Below are positions 32,701 to 44,200 of a DNA stretch of 64,000 bases, one piece after another. How positions within the stretch are numbered: the stretch's first letter is position 1; every line of letters begins with the position of its first letter. The notes under the pieces were generated by a model, which ran no database searches, was not told the DNA's origin, and was given only the letters and a program-made list of their open reading frames with translations. The stretch lies in contig QPMI01000457.1 of the NCBI GenBank assembly GCA_004431415.1, positions 430,331-494,330 on the forward strand. Direction: 5' to 3'. The translations under genes and the position numbers were made by a program. The DNA comes from Cyanophora paradoxa (lineage: Eukaryota > Glaucocystophyceae > Cyanophorales > Cyanophoraceae).

Positions 32701-35189
32701 CCACCAGCTTCTTCTCGTCCTCTGCCGGGAGACTCAGGGGGGGATGAGAGGGGGGGGGGGGGGGGAGGGGGGGCACCGTCGTTGAAGTCGAGCTTGGCCA
32801 TCTGGAGCGCGAGCGCCTCGCACTCCTTCTTGCTGAAGCTGAACACGATCACCCTGCCCGCCCCGAAGCTCGGCTCGGCTCGGCTCGGAGCGGCGGGGGG
32901 GCGGAGAGGGGGGGATGGAGTGGGAGGGGGGGGCCGCACGGCTGGTAGCTACGCTCCATGATCATTTTCACGATCTGCGGGGGGCGGGGGGGCGTCAGGG
33001 GCGCGGCCCCGGGAAGAGGCGGGGCGGGGGCGGTCGCGCCTTGTAGATGTCCGACCCGCTGGGGCCCGGGCCTGCCGGCGGCGGCGTCGGCGCGGCGGGG
33101 GCGGCGAGGCGAGAGGCGGGAAGCGTGCGGGGCGGGGCGGGGCGTGCACCGCCGCCCTTGCGGCCCTTCTTGAAGCCGGGCTTCTGCGAGGGCTCCTGAA
33201 GGGACGCCAGCGCCTTCTGGAAGTTGTCCTCCTGCGCCCCGCGCGCAGTGAGAAGGGGGCGGCGGTCGGCCGGCCGGGCGGGGCCCAAACCGCGCACCCG
33301 GAAGTTGCTCTTCTCGTCGACGACGAGGAAGAGGCCGTCACCGCCGGCGGGGAAGATGTAGTGCTGGAGCGGCGTCGGGCGGTAGTCGGTGTACACGACG
33401 TGGCACGGCTGCCCAAAGAGAAATTCAAAGAAATTCAAAGAGAGAAAGAGGAAGAGATGGGACCCTACCTGGTAGTGGACCTTGGCGATCCAGTCGGCGA
33501 ACTCCTTCGCGTTGGGGATCGTCGCGGACAGGAAGACGAACCGGACCTGCGGGGACCAGCGGGCGGGCGCGGGCCGTCGGATCGTGGGGCCGGGGCGGCG
33601 GGCGCGGGGGCGGGAGGGCGCGCCTTGTCCGGCACGAGGATGATCGACTCCTCCCACACGACGCCTCGCTCTGCGAGCGCGCGCGCCCGGCCGTCGGCGG
33701 GGGGCGGGGCGGCGGGGACGCATGCATGCGGGACGGCGAGAGCGAGAAGAGGAGGAGGAGGCGGGCGGGTGAGCGGGCGCCGGGGGCCCGGACGGCGCGC
33801 ACCGCGGTCGCGCATGTAGTGGATCTCGTCGAAGATGATCCACGCCACCTCCCGCATCACCTCCGAGCCCCGGTACAGCATGCTCCGCAGAATCTGAGGC
33901 GGAGAGAGGGAGGGAGAGAGGCCTTAGGGGATCATCTTCTTCGGTCTGGGGCGGGCCTGCAGGCGGGGCGGGGGACCTCGGTGGTCATCACGAGGCAGCC
34001 GGCGTTCGGGTTGATGGTCACGTCCCCCGTCATGAGGCCCACGTCCTGCGCGCGGGCTTAGGAGAGAGAGGGAAGGAAAGCGATGCATCCAAAAGAAAGG
34101 ACCTGGAACTCCTCGAAGAGCTCCCGGTACTTCTGGTTCGAGAGGGCCTGCGCGGGAAGCGGGAAGGTTCGAGGGGGAGGAAGGAAGGAAAAGGAAGGGA
34201 AGGAAGGAAGGAGGGGGGACCTTGATGGGCGACGTGTAGATGACGCGCTGCTTTGCGCGGAGGGACATCGCGACCGCGTACTGCCGGCGCGGCGTCGGCC
34301 TCGGCGGCGGGGAAAGGCGGGCGCGAGCACGCGGACCTGCGCGACGACAGTCTTTCCTGCGGACGTGTGCGCGGAGACCAGGACGGACTCTCCCCGCTGC
34401 CGCACGGAGGAGATCACGCGGGCGCCGGGTCGGACGGGCGGCGGAGAGCGCGGGGCGCCCCGCACCTCAAGACACTTGATGGACTCGATCTGGAACGCAT
34501 CGACTGGGAACGGATACGTCTTCGCTGGCTCCGTGAATCGCTGCGTCTCCCGCGGCGGCTCCTTGTCCGCCGTGCGGCGGTCCTTCGCGAAGACATCCAC
34601 CTCGGGCGGCTTGCTAACTTCGTGGATACACCGCGAGCTGGGGTTCACAGGGATCTTCTTGACTGCGCACACGGGGCGCGGTCAGCGCTTGCGCGTCGAG
34701 AGCGGCGGGCGGCGCTCTGCTGGACGGCCCCCGCCGCGCTCCCCGCACACTGCATCCTCTTCAAGCTAAAGCCTAGCGTGCGTGCGCCCACGCAGCGATC
34801 GCTGGCTGCCCGCCCTGCGCTCAGCTGCTGGCTAAGGCTCCGCGCACCGGGGTCGCTCTCGTCGAGCTGCGAGAGATCGACTGCTGTCTCTGGGGCCTGA
34901 AGACCGGCAGGAACTGAAGACTTGAACACGGGGCGGGTCGGCGGCTTCAAGGGCCCCTCCGCGGCGTCGATCTCGTCGTTATCGCTGCGCTCGAGCATTA
35001 GCTGCGGAAGGCGCGAGGCGAAAGTATGCCTGGAACACAAGCCAGAGAGAGCATGCGCTTCCGTACGCGCACTGACCCGTTCGCCTGAGTGCGCGCCCGC
35101 TTGCCAACACCATCCTCGGGCCCACTTACGGCTCGCTTCCCTTTGCGGCTGGAGCCCTCGTGGAACACATCGAACGCATCTTCATCCAT
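29763..35189 (-). CDS. MTR4: Exosome-associated DExH RNA helicase MTR4
   Basis: A chain of about 20 minus-strand exons reads as MTR4 (Ski2-like) from end to end. Exon 1 is 35189-35095 ([20 protein letters not shown]); exon 2 begins at 35029. Motif I is [11 protein letters not shown], then [45 protein letters not shown] with the DEIH box, [68 protein letters not shown] and [20 protein letters not shown]. The beta-rich arch appears as [10 protein letters not shown], and the C-terminal helical bundle as [18 protein letters not shown], ending [18 protein letters not shown] before the stop at 29763. MTR4 unwinds RNA and feeds the nuclear exosome, with TRAMP-type partners. Several introns are GC-AG (donors at 35094, 33623, 33039, 30161). 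All catalytic motifs look intact. It is head-to-head with the methyltransferase gene. Confidence 0.93.
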
Positions 35190-35314
35190 CGCCGTTTGCT
35201 TCCTCGCGTCAAGGCTGACTCTTTGGGGGTACGTGGTCAGCGCAGGTTGACAGCGCTTGTGTTGCGCCTCGCCTCGCCTGCCCCCCGGAGCTCGCCCTCG
35301 TGTCGCCACCGACG
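35190..35314. promoter_or_regulatory. 125-nt divergent promoter region
   Basis: The only space between the start codons of MTR4 (minus) and the methyltransferase gene (plus). Both promoters and both 5' untranslated regions must fit here or overlap the coding exons. No TATA box is apparent. Confidence 0.55.
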
Positions 35315-36634
35315 ATGGCCCGGCCCTCGGGCGCTGTCGAGTTCGACCTCAGCGTTGTGAGGCCGTACAGGGAACGCACGAGCGGGATCAAGGAGTCCGA
35401 CCAGTTCCTGAACGCCGTGTGCGCTAAAGTACAGCAGCACGCGTGCCAGCGCTTCGGGAGCGCCTTCCGATGTATACAGGTGCGTCGCGAGCTGAGCGCT
35501 CGGCCTCGGGTTGCAGCGACTGACGCCGCGCCGCAGGAGGGCCGCTTCGTGTGGCCGCGTATGTCCATGCATCCGGACTACAGGTGATCGGCACCCGGGT
35601 CACGGCCGGATCCCGCGCCGCGAACTTCCCACGCCGGCGCCGTGAACTTCCTATATATGATCGAGCGGCATGGCCTCCCGCGCAGTCGCGTCCTCGAGGA
35701 GCTGCGGAAGGATACTACGCCGCCGCCGCTTCTACTCGACGTCGGCTGCTGCACGGGCACCGACCTGCGGAAGCTGGTCCTGGACGGCGTGCCGGCCTCT
35801 GCGCTCGTCGGCATCGAGCTCGACGACCGCTTCCTCGAGCTCGGCTACGAGCTCTTCCAGGAGTGCGCGGCTCGCCGCTTTTCAAATTCGAATCTTCAGC
35901 TGTAGCTTCCGCCCGCGCGCGCTCGAGCTGACGGTCTCCCGCAGCCGTGGCAACGCGAACGCGCCCCGGTTCTACGCGATGGACTTCCTCGCGACGAGGC
36001 CGCCGGCCAACCTCCTCGGCGCCGCCTCGCACGTGTACGCCGGAAGCGTCCTGCATTTGCTCAGCGAGACCGCCGTCGAGGCCTTCGTCTTTCGCGCGCG
36101 CTCCGCCCTCCGGCCCGGCGGGGTCTTCTTCGGTACCCCCCTTCCCGTCCCGGCGTCGCCCTCCTTCGCTGACGGCTTGCGCGCGCGCAGGGCGGAACCT
36201 GATATGCGACGAGCCCGGGCAGAAGGACTGGGCGGGCAGGAGGCGGGGCGCTGGGGGGTGCCAGCAGTGCCTCAGCGGCATCGTACCCCGGCTGCTCGGC
36301 CTCCCCGCCGCGGAGGAGGAACCCAGGCGCGCCACGCCGTGGTACCCCCCCATCCCGCCCCCGCCCCGAGCTGAACTGCTAGTGCTGCCAGGCTGCGGTA
36401 CCTCCACTCGCAGGAGACCCTAACGGACCTCCTCAAGCGGAAGGGCTTCCGGAACGTGCGGGTGTTCCCCGCCGAGGCCCCGGTACCCCCCCCCCCGCTT
36501 TTTCCCCCCGCGATGTTAGCTCGCCCCCTCTAGATCTGAAGCCCCGCGCGCAGGACATGCACGCGAACGAGAAGTTCCAGGGAATGGAGAGCAAGCCGTA
36601 CCCGGCGGCCTTCTGGGCAGAAAAGGCCACGTAG
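35315..36634 (+). CDS. SAM-dependent methyltransferase
   Basis: ATG 35315 opens a 55-codon exon (35315-35479). Exon 2 starts at 35537 (EGRFVWPRMSMHPDYR). The core follows: HAGAVNFLYMIERHGLPRSR, then LLLDVGCCTGTDLRKLVLDG (motif I with the SAM-binding glycines), SALVGIELDDRFLELGYELF (motif II), FYAMDFLATR, SHVYAGSVLHLL and ARSALRPGGVFFG. Later exons encode RNLICDEPGQKDW, ETLTDLLKRKGFRNVRVF and the end FWAEKAT (TAG 36632-36634). The pattern resembles fungal-type class I methyltransferases with 'LLDVGCC.G.DLRKLV.DG'. The substrate is unknown. One intron is GC-AG (donor 36327). The intron after 35583 has no AG before the next coding block, so its 3' splice site is non-canonical or my boundary is wrong. 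It converges on the PPR-like gene. Confidence 0.8.
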
Positions 36635-36860
36635 CGTGCGGGGCGCGGCCGGGCCGGGCGCTTCGGGCATCTCGGCTCGCCTTTGAAACAAAAAGCTAAA
36701 CTAGCGATCGCATCCAAATAAATCCTAGAGCTGTCACGCCAGCGCCTGCCTGCTAGCTACGGCTCGACCTCAAAAAGCTGCCTGCCTGAATTCGAATGAG
36801 GAATCTGACTGCCATTTGCGAAAAAGCAGAGGGGATCGAGAGGGGACCGAGAGGCGGGCC

Positions 36861-39479
36861 CTAGTGGCGGGGCCGGCCGGGGGCGCCGTGCCCGGGGCCG
36901 TGGGCGTGGGCGTACGACTTGAGGCGGCCGGCCAAGGCGGCGGCCCTGGCCCTGGACTCCCACAGGCGGATCTCGCCGGGGTCGGCGCCCTCGTCAGCAA
37001 GCGCGTCCGCGATCCCCTGCAGCGTGTTCTGCGCGCCGGCCCGGGGGCGTGAGCCGAGATGAGCCAAGCTAAGATAGAAAAGCGGGGGCACCGGGGAGAG
37101 GGCGACGCCGTGGCGGCGCGCGCGCCCGTGGACGCGGCGGGCGTCCTCGACGCGCCCCTCGGAGAGGAACGAGGCGACGAAGGCGCGGTACGAGTTGCGG
37201 TCGGGCGGGGGCAGCCCCGAGGCGTCGCCCTCGGCGGGGGCCCCCGCCCCGGCGCGCTCCATCGCCGCCAGCAGCGCCCACGCGGCGGACTTGTCGTCGG
37301 CCGCGAGGAGGGCCTCCAGGCGGGCGTTCACGAGGAAGGGCTCCGGGGCGAGGCCCTCGGGCGCCAGCGCCAGCGCCGCGTCGGCGCGGCCGGCCCGCGT
37401 GAGGGAGCGCATCACGGCCGCGTAGCTCGCGGCGTCCGGCGAGGGGACCTGGGAGAGGGCGGCTACGGCCTCGTCGGCGGGGAGGGCCGCCAGGCGCGGG
37501 TTCCAGGCGGCCGAGCGGGCCTCCTCGGGGGGCAGGCAGCGCGCGGCGAGGGCAAAGGCCGCAAGGTACTCCTCCCCGTCGGGCCCGTCCTCGTGGAGCA
37601 GGCGCCGCAGCCAGCGCCCGAAGAGGGGCGCGTCCAGGGGCCAGCCGGCGGCCGCCGCCGCCTCGGCCGCCTCCCGCACGAGCGCGTACTGCCGCGCCTC
37701 GGCGAGGGCCCAGAGGAGGGAGCGGAGCTGGGGCCACTCGGGGCGGGCGTCGCCCTCGAGGCGGGCCATGCGGACGACCCACGCGGAAGCCTCCGCGAAG
37801 CGCCCCGCGCGCAGGTGCGCCCGCGCCAGGATGTCCATCGAGACGCGCCCCAGGGGCACCCCCAGCTCCCCCTCCTGCGCCCGCGGCGTCGGCGGGGGGC
37901 TAGAGGGGCGCACGGGCGGGGCGGCGGACCGCGCGCTCGGCCCAGGCGAGGCCCTCGAGGAGGCACTGGGCGCGCCGGCTGCGCGGGTGGCGCGCGCGGA
38001 GGGGGGCGGCGACGGGGAGCGGGCGGCCGGCGCCGGGGACGGGGACGGGGAGGTGGGGCGGCCGGGGGAGGGCGAGCGGGGCCGGGCGGGGCCCTCGGCG
38101 GCGTCCAGGACGGCCTTGAGGCAGGCGTTGAAGACGCGGGCGCGCGACTCGGCGGCCCCCGGCGCCTCCGGCGCCGTGCACTGGGGGTACAGCGCCTCCG
38201 CCAGGGCGAAGAGGCGCGCGGCGTGCTCCGAGGTCTCGGGGCGCCCGCCCGTGCCGATCCACGCTACGAACTGGCCCATCGGGGGCTTGAAGCCCGATCC
38301 CGCCAGGTACGCGCTCAGCTGCCCGAAGTCCTGCGCCGGCGTCGGCGAGGGCGGCGCGGCGCAGCGGGGCGGCGGCGGGAGCACCTCGGTGCGGCCGGCG
38401 CGGAGGGCCGCGCTCGCCGTCGCCAGGATCGCCTCCGCGGCCTCCCCCGCGTGCCCCGCGTCCACCAGGGCCCTAAGGAAGTGCGCCGCCGCCTGGGGGC
38501 CCGGCTCAGCCGCAGCGGAGGGGCGGGCGGAGGGGGAAAGAGGGGGAGGGGGGTACGTGGAAGTCGAGGAGGGCGAGGTGCCCCCGGGCGAAAGTGGAGA
38601 GGAGGCCGCGGTCGGGCTTGAGGCCCTCGCCCGCCGCCGCCTGCGCCGCCGCCCGCGCCGCGCTGTCGGCCCCCGCCAGCGCCTCCCGCCCCGTGTGGCC
38701 CATGACCCAGAGCCAGTGGTGCGCCCGCTCCGCGTCGCCCCTGCGCATCCAATACCTGCGGCCGCCGCGCCCGCCCGCGAGCTCGCTCGTAGGCCGCGGG
38801 GCGGGAGGCCTCGGGATAGCGCGCCTGCAGAGGAGGGTGTAGGTGATGAGGTCTGGGGGCACGCCGGCGGCCGGCATGGCGCCCGCGACGGCCTCCGCCA
38901 CCTCGGCGCGGCCCTCCGCCAGCAGCGATTTGATCGCCTCGTTGAAGACCAGCCCGGAGCGCAGCCCCTCATCCTGCGCCCGCGTCAGCTCGGCGTCGGC
39001 GGCGGCGGCGGAGGCTCGGGACGCGCATGGATGGCGGCAGCGACGGGCGCGAGCGCCTCGGCGGACTGTTCGGGCGTCTCCGCGGCGCCGACGGCCTCGA
39101 CGATGCGGTGCGTCCAGCGGCCGAGGCGGGCGCGGAAGGACGAGGGCCCGCCCTCCCGCAGCGCGCCGGAGGTCGAGGCGCCGTTCGAGGACGTCTCCTT
39201 GGGCCGCATGGCTTCGAGGAACGCGTCCACCGCCGAGAACGCTGGCACCGCGTGCCGCCTCCGGCCCCGCCCGCCGGCCCGCTGCCGGGGTCTCGACGGC
39301 CCTGCAACGGCATCTTCCGGAGACGCGTCGCGCCTATGCCGCTCGTCGGAGCCCGACTCGAGGGATGCATGCGCAGCCGGCGCTTGGAGGACGGACGATG
39401 GAACCGGCGCGTGGCTGAAGCGGGGCGCAGCCGAGAAGGACCGCGCTGCTACGTGCTTTCGTGCGCTAGAAGATGGCAT
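36861..39479 (-). CDS. PPR-like helical-repeat protein with organelle presequence
   Basis: ATG 39479 starts exon 1 (39479-39027) with a basic, Ser/Ala-rich N-terminus (ARKHVAARSFSAAPRFSHAP) typical of a mitochondrial or plastid targeting peptide. Exons 38973-38825, 38755-38557 and 38492 onward follow in phase. Two introns (donors 39026 and 38824) are GC-AG with GCGCG. Helical repeats of about 35 residues are visible, for example VFNEAIKSLLAEGRAEVAEA with DLITYTLLCR; ILARAHLRAGRFAEASAWVV; SYAAVMRSLTRAGRADAALA; and NSYRAFVASFLSEGRVEDAR. The '[T/S]Y..[L/F]...L...GR...A' pattern is that of pentatricopeptide repeats. The stop is at 36861. PPR proteins bind organelle RNA and act in processing, editing or translation. 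Further in-frame introns may exist around 37.9-38.4 kb, where the sequence is Pro/Ser-rich. Confidence 0.7.
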
Positions 39480-39824
39480 CTGAACGGATCCCCGCGCCCA
39501 GGGGGAACGCAGCTGAGGGTCTGCAAGGAGGGGTTGGTAGGCACAGATTTGATCATTTGGCGCCGCGTGCGCGAGAGGCGCAGGGGCGCAGGGCGGCGGC
39601 TGACCCCGATTTGCAGCGGAAGCATGCGTGCCGATACAGGCTCCGGATGTCGCCGAGGAAAGCGCCGCAGGGACGCGGAGCGCCACGAAACCCGCCGCCG
39701 CATGGCCGTCCCCTGCGACGCATCTGCAGCCGCTCCTGTCTGTTTCTATCATGCTGCCTTTCGCCTACAAATCGGAAGGCTGCGGCTCGGGCAGGCGCGC
39801 GCGGCCGAACGTCCAAATCAGCTG

Positions 39825-40203
39825 ATGGAGGCGGGTTCCGAAGAGCTGAGGTCGAGAATCCAGTACGTCGCTGCTGACGCCGGCGCGCTGGACGGCTTCC
39901 ACTGCCGATTTGTGCGATTGTTTCCGGTAACCCGCTCTTTATCGCGACGTACCCCGGATCTCGCAACTCGCTTCTGATTTGGGCGCCCGGCAGCTGCAGG
40001 AACGTAGCTCGCGCGAACGGAAAGCTCGAATCCAGCGTTTGCGGCCCGCTGCATCATCAGCATCCGTCGCATCGTTTCCTGTCGTCGTCGGCAGCCGAAC
40101 GCCGAGCTCCGCGAACGTACGCCGACTGTACGTCATCCCAGCAACATACGCGAGCGCAGGCCTTCTGCCAGCTGAGACCTTTCGGCGACGCCCCGGCTTC
40201 TAG
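39825..40203 (+). CDS. Possible small two-exon gene or 5' exons of the next gene
   Basis: ATG 39825 opens MEAGSEELRSRIQYVAADAG and reads to a GT donor after 39926. The phase-0 acceptor at 39999 continues as ERSSRERKARIQRLRP and ends at TAG 40201-40203. No family is recognised. The next small gene's ATG lies only 5 nt further on. A GC-AG intron ending at the TAG inside 'CTTCTAG' (about 40160-40203) would also join this exon in frame to that gene, so the two may be one transcript. Confidence 0.35.
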
Positions 40204-40208
40204 ATCTC

Positions 40209-40675
40209 ATGAAGGGATTCGCGCTTGGTTTGGCCGTTGGCGCCGCGATTACCACGGTGCGAGAGAATGCGCATGCGCATTCCATCATTGCTACGCCTCT
40301 GTGCTCGCCCGGTCTTCCAAGCCAGTTCTGACAGCTCGCCCAGCCTGACGAGCAGTCGCTCCGGCGGTATCTCGCGGAAAGTGCTGCGCAGCAGGCGGCG
40401 GCGGAGACGGGCTCGCGCATCGTCGGCACGGCCGTGAACTGGCTCAGCGGCGCGCTCCTCCCCGACGCCGTGGTGCGCATTCCTCCCGCGGCCGGCCGGG
40501 GCCCCGCCGATGGCCCAGCCCGGCCCGCGCCGCGCTGGCGCAACCGAGCCGCCGCGCGCTCGCGCAGATACACATCGCGAATTACGGGGTGTTCGTGAAG
40601 GCGACGGTGGTGATTCCGGGCGGGCAGGTCCGGCAGTTCATCGGCGCCTTCGGGCGCTGGTTCCCCCTCCCCTGA
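40209..40675 (+). CDS. Small 97-residue protein, three exons
   Basis: Exons 40209-40256, 40335-40472 and 40568-40675 join at phase 0 through two GT-AG introns and end in TGA. No exon stands out alone, so this gene is easily missed. The N-terminus (MKGFALGLAVGAAITT) is a short hydrophobic Gly/Ala segment, perhaps a membrane anchor or uncleaved signal. The middle is an amphipathic helix (DEQSLRRYLAESAAQQAAAE), and the end is beta-like (NYGVFVKATVVIPGGQVRQF). No family is recognised. Consistent phases and balanced composition support it. It lies divergently from the PPR-like gene and converges on the CC2D1 homologue. Confidence 0.6.
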
Positions 40676-40935
40676 GCTCGAGCCCGCCCCGGCGTCCACC
40701 TTTCGAATAGCCGTAGAGTAACCTTTAACGCTGTGCGTGATCATGATCAGTTAGACTGCGTCCCGGCCCCGGTCTGGGCGCCCCGCAGCGCCGGCTTCGC
40801 GAGACCGTGCACCTGTGCATTCATGTTGGGCAGCAAGCACTGCCAGGCAGATCTAGTCTTTGAGAATGAGAAAAAGAGAGAGACAGAGCGCGGGCGCAGA
40901 AAGAGGGAGAAAGAGAGAGCGGAGCGCAGCTGCAG

Positions 40936-43838
40936 CTAGCCCTGGGTCTCGGCGAGCTCCTTCTCGACGACCTTGGCGCGGCGCAGCGCCGCCATCGCCT
41001 TCGCCTTGTCCCCCGCCGCGCTCCACTTCGCCGCCAGCGACTTGAAGGCCGCCAGCGCCCCCCGCACGCGCACCTCGTACCCCTCCGGCGTCAGCTGCGC
41101 CCCCGTCAGGGGCTCGCCTAAAAGAGACTCGAGAGAGGGGGAGGGTGGGCGGGCGCGCCTTGCCGGACTGGACCTCGGTGACGAGGACCTGCATGCGCAT
41201 CTCGGTCTCCATGATGCGCGCCGTGAGCTCGTCCGGCACCAGCCCCCGCAGGCCGCCTCCTTCGCCCGCGCCTGCTCCAGCTCCCACTCCAGCAGCCCGT
41301 TCGTCGTCGCCAGCGTCAGGCTGCCCCGCGCGTCAGGGGTAGCGGAGGGGGTAGAAGGGTACGGCGCGCCTCTCGGGGTCCTCGAGGTCATCATCATCGG
41401 CGGCGGCGGCGGAGGGGCGCCCGCCGGCGCCCGTCGAGGGGCGGGAGGCCCCCGTCGATGGCCGCGAGGCGGCCGGGGAGCCCGCCGCGCCCGCCGACGG
41501 CCACCCCGCCGCGGCCGGCCCCGCCGCCCCGCCGGCGAGAGGGCGGCGGGCGACGGGGGCTGGGGGTGCCGCGGGGCGGCGGCGGCCGCGGCTGTGGCCT
41601 GGGCGGAGGCTACGATGCCCTCCGCCGCGGCCGCCAGGGTCGGGAACGACGACCCGACGATCAGCACCTGCCGCGGCGCCCGCGTTCGCCCGAAGGGGGT
41701 ACGGGGGCCGAGCGGGGGGGGTACGGCACCTCCTCTGTGACCTCGCGCTGGTCCTTTCCCCCCGCGATCGGATCCCGTACCCGCGCGCGGAACTCCGCTG
41801 CAGAGGGGTACACGAGTCGGCGGGGCCGGGCGGCGGGCGCGGGCGGCCGTACCGAAGGCGCCGTTTGCGCGGCGGCCGCCCTCGTCCTTCAGCTGAGTGC
41901 AGCGGCGTCTCGGCCGAGGAGCTTTAATCGGGAGGGGGGAAGGAGCGGGGGGTACCGGGACGCGCTCGTTGAAGTCGGAGCGCGTGAGGAGGGCCTTCAG
42001 GGGGAGCTCCCCCACCCCCAGGACGAGGGGGGTAGAGGACCCGAAGATCCCCAGGATCTTGGCCGGCGCCTGCTGGATCTAGGGGGAGGGCGGGGAGGGG
42101 GGTAAGGCTCGGGGTACGGGAATTCAAGAAATGTTGGGGGGTACCTCGAAATCGACGCGCTTCTTCTCGAGAAAACGCGCCAGCGCGCTCCGCTTCCGTT
42201 CGATTCGAATCTTGTGCAGTACCCCGGGCTCTGCGGCGCACCCTGTCAAAGGGGCACGGGGAGAGGTCGCGGGCAGGAGCGCACGGGCGGAGCCCGTGGG
42301 GGGTACGTTGAAGGGCGGGCCGGTCCATTCGGTGGCGGCATCGGACGAGGGGTAGGGGTACGAGAGGCGGAGCTGGCAGGGCTCCTTCCCCTTGAGGGGT
42401 ATGCCCTCGACCGAGACGAGGGCGATCTGCGCGGGGCGCCGGCCGGTTCGAGCTCGGGCGTACGCGCGGCGTGCAGGGGGGTGCGGGGCGGGGGCGCGCC
42501 TCGAGGTCAGCCTCGGAGAGGTCGCGGTGGTAGACCTCCTCGCGGCGGGTGCGGAGGGCGTAGTGGTGGGGCGGGATGCCGGCCCCGGGGCTCCGGCGCG
42601 CCTCCGAGACGGCGAGGAGGCCCTGGGCGTGCCGGTTCTTCTCGCGCACGACCTCGGCGGCGGCCTCGCGGTCGCCCCGGCGCAGGCACTCCTTCGCCGC
42701 CTCGTGCGCCGCGTCGATCTGCCGCTGCAGCTGCGCCTCCATCGCCTCCAGCAGCTCCTCCCGCGACCGGCCCCGCGACGGCGACGGCGACGACGAGGAG
42801 GAGGAGCCCGCCGGCGGCCGCAGCGACGGCCCAGCCGCCTCGGGCGTCCGCGGGGCGTCTGCGCCGCCGCCGGCGGCCCCGGCGCCGCGCCGGAGGCGCG
42901 CCGCTGCTGCGGGCGCCCGACGCCGCCGGGGAGAGCGGCTGCGGGGCCGCCGCCGCCGCCGACCGCGCTGGGGCCGCTGCCGGCGGCGCGGCTTGCCGGG
43001 GCGCGGGCGCCGCAGGCTGCGCTGCGGTGGGCCTCGCTGCGGCGGCGGCGGCGGCAGCGGGCGGGGCAGCCGCGCCGCCGCCCTCGAGCTGCTTGGCCTG
43101 CCTCAGGAGGGACATCGCCGTCTGCTTGTCCCCGCGCGCGCTGGCCTCCATCGCCGCCTTCTTCAGCCGCTGCACCTCCGCCGCCCGTGGGTCCCCGCCG
43201 CCGCCGCCGCCGGGGGCGCTTGGGGCGCTGCGGGCGCCGCAGGCGCCGCGGGCCTCGCCTGCGGTGCCGGCGGCATCGCCGTGGGCGCTGCGCATGCGAG
43301 TGAGCCGATATGCGGTTTCGAGTTGCCTTGGAGGCGCCATCGCACGGCCGCATCCGCGCGAAGCTAGAGTCAAGTGACCGGTTCATGCGCACCGGTTTGC
43401 GGCCTCTGTTGCTGTTGCGCGAAGGGGTTTGTGGAAGCCATCGGAGCCGCGTAGGCCGCGGTCGGCTGCGGCTGGGCGGGCCGTGGCAGGGCATGCCGGG
43501 CTTGCGGCTCGGGCGCGAGACCGAGCGCTGCTTCTGCCGCTGCAAGTTCCGCGAGGAGGTCCGAGTCATGCAGGTCGCTCTGCAGGTGCGGTCAGCGCTC
43601 AGCGGGAGCTGCGCGGGGCGGGCGTATACGTGTCGCGCGCCTCCGTCAGCTGCACATTTTCGATGTCGCCCATGCCGTGCGCCGCCGCCATCATCCTTGC
43701 GAGGTCTTCGTGCTCCGCGGCCGCCATCGCGTCGAGCTGCGCCAGTTCGGGCGGCAGGAACGAGTCTTCGGCACGCCGCGACTCAGGCGAGCGCCGCTCA
43801 TTCTTCTCCTTCTTCTTGCCGAAGCCGAAGAAGTCCAT
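40936..43838 (-). CDS. CC2D1/Lgd-family protein (DM14 and C2 domains)
   Basis: ATG 43838 opens exon 1 (43838-43641; MDFFGFGKKKEKNERRSPES), whose GC-AG intron joins exon 2 (43579-43379; SDLHDSDLLAELAAAEAALG). Two DM14-type helical pairs follow: VQRLKKAAMEASARGDKQTA with LLRQAKQLE, and AAHEAAKECLRRGDREAAAE. A C2-like beta domain then reads PLKGKEPCQLRLSYPYPSSD, KIRIERKRSALARFLEKKRV, LVLGVGELPLKALLTRSDF and FRARVRDPIAGGKDQREV. The C-terminus carries NGLLEWELEQARAKEA and another DM14-like unit (FKSLAAKWSAAGDKAKAMAA), ending ...EKELAETQG, TAG 40936. CC2D1A/B and Drosophila Lgd bind ESCRT-III Shrub/CHMP4 through DM14 and regulate endosomal sorting; the same role is likely here. Some exon borders in the Ala/Pro-rich part (42.8-43.3 kb) are unresolved. 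Confidence 0.8.
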
Positions 43839-44200
43839 CCGCTGGCGCCCTAGCTGCTTCTGCAGCTGAGACAAGAAAGTCAAGACTTGTCGGCGGGGTA
43901 CGCGTTGCGACGAGCCAAGGCCATGGTCCTCCGAAGTGCCGCAAGGACTCAAACGTGACTCTTTGACCGTTTGTTGCCTTGCAGTTCAGCTAAGGGGTCC
44001 TTCCGCCCAGCATCATACGCCGCTCCTTCCAATAAGCACCCCAGAGCCGCAGACCAGCTGCAGAGTCAGTGCAGACCAGCCGCGGTCGCACCCAGCCGCT
44101 GAGCGGGCGGGGCAGCGCGCGTGCGCCCATTCACACATCGCACCAACTGGCAATGCAGTAGCGGCGGCGCTGCTGCGCCACAGCCGCAGCGTGCGCAACG
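43839..44200. promoter_or_regulatory. Divergent promoter region between the CC2D1 and GST-like genes
   Basis: Head-to-head start codons 362 nt apart. The spacer contains repeated 'GCAGACCAGC' words and no coding signal. Confidence 0.45.

Noticed and set aside
36861-39483. Long plus-strand frames (for example 37059-38621) over the PPR-like gene
   Set aside because: Composition-driven, Arg/Gly-rich; the minus strand shows PPR-type repeats, a targeting peptide and consistent introns.
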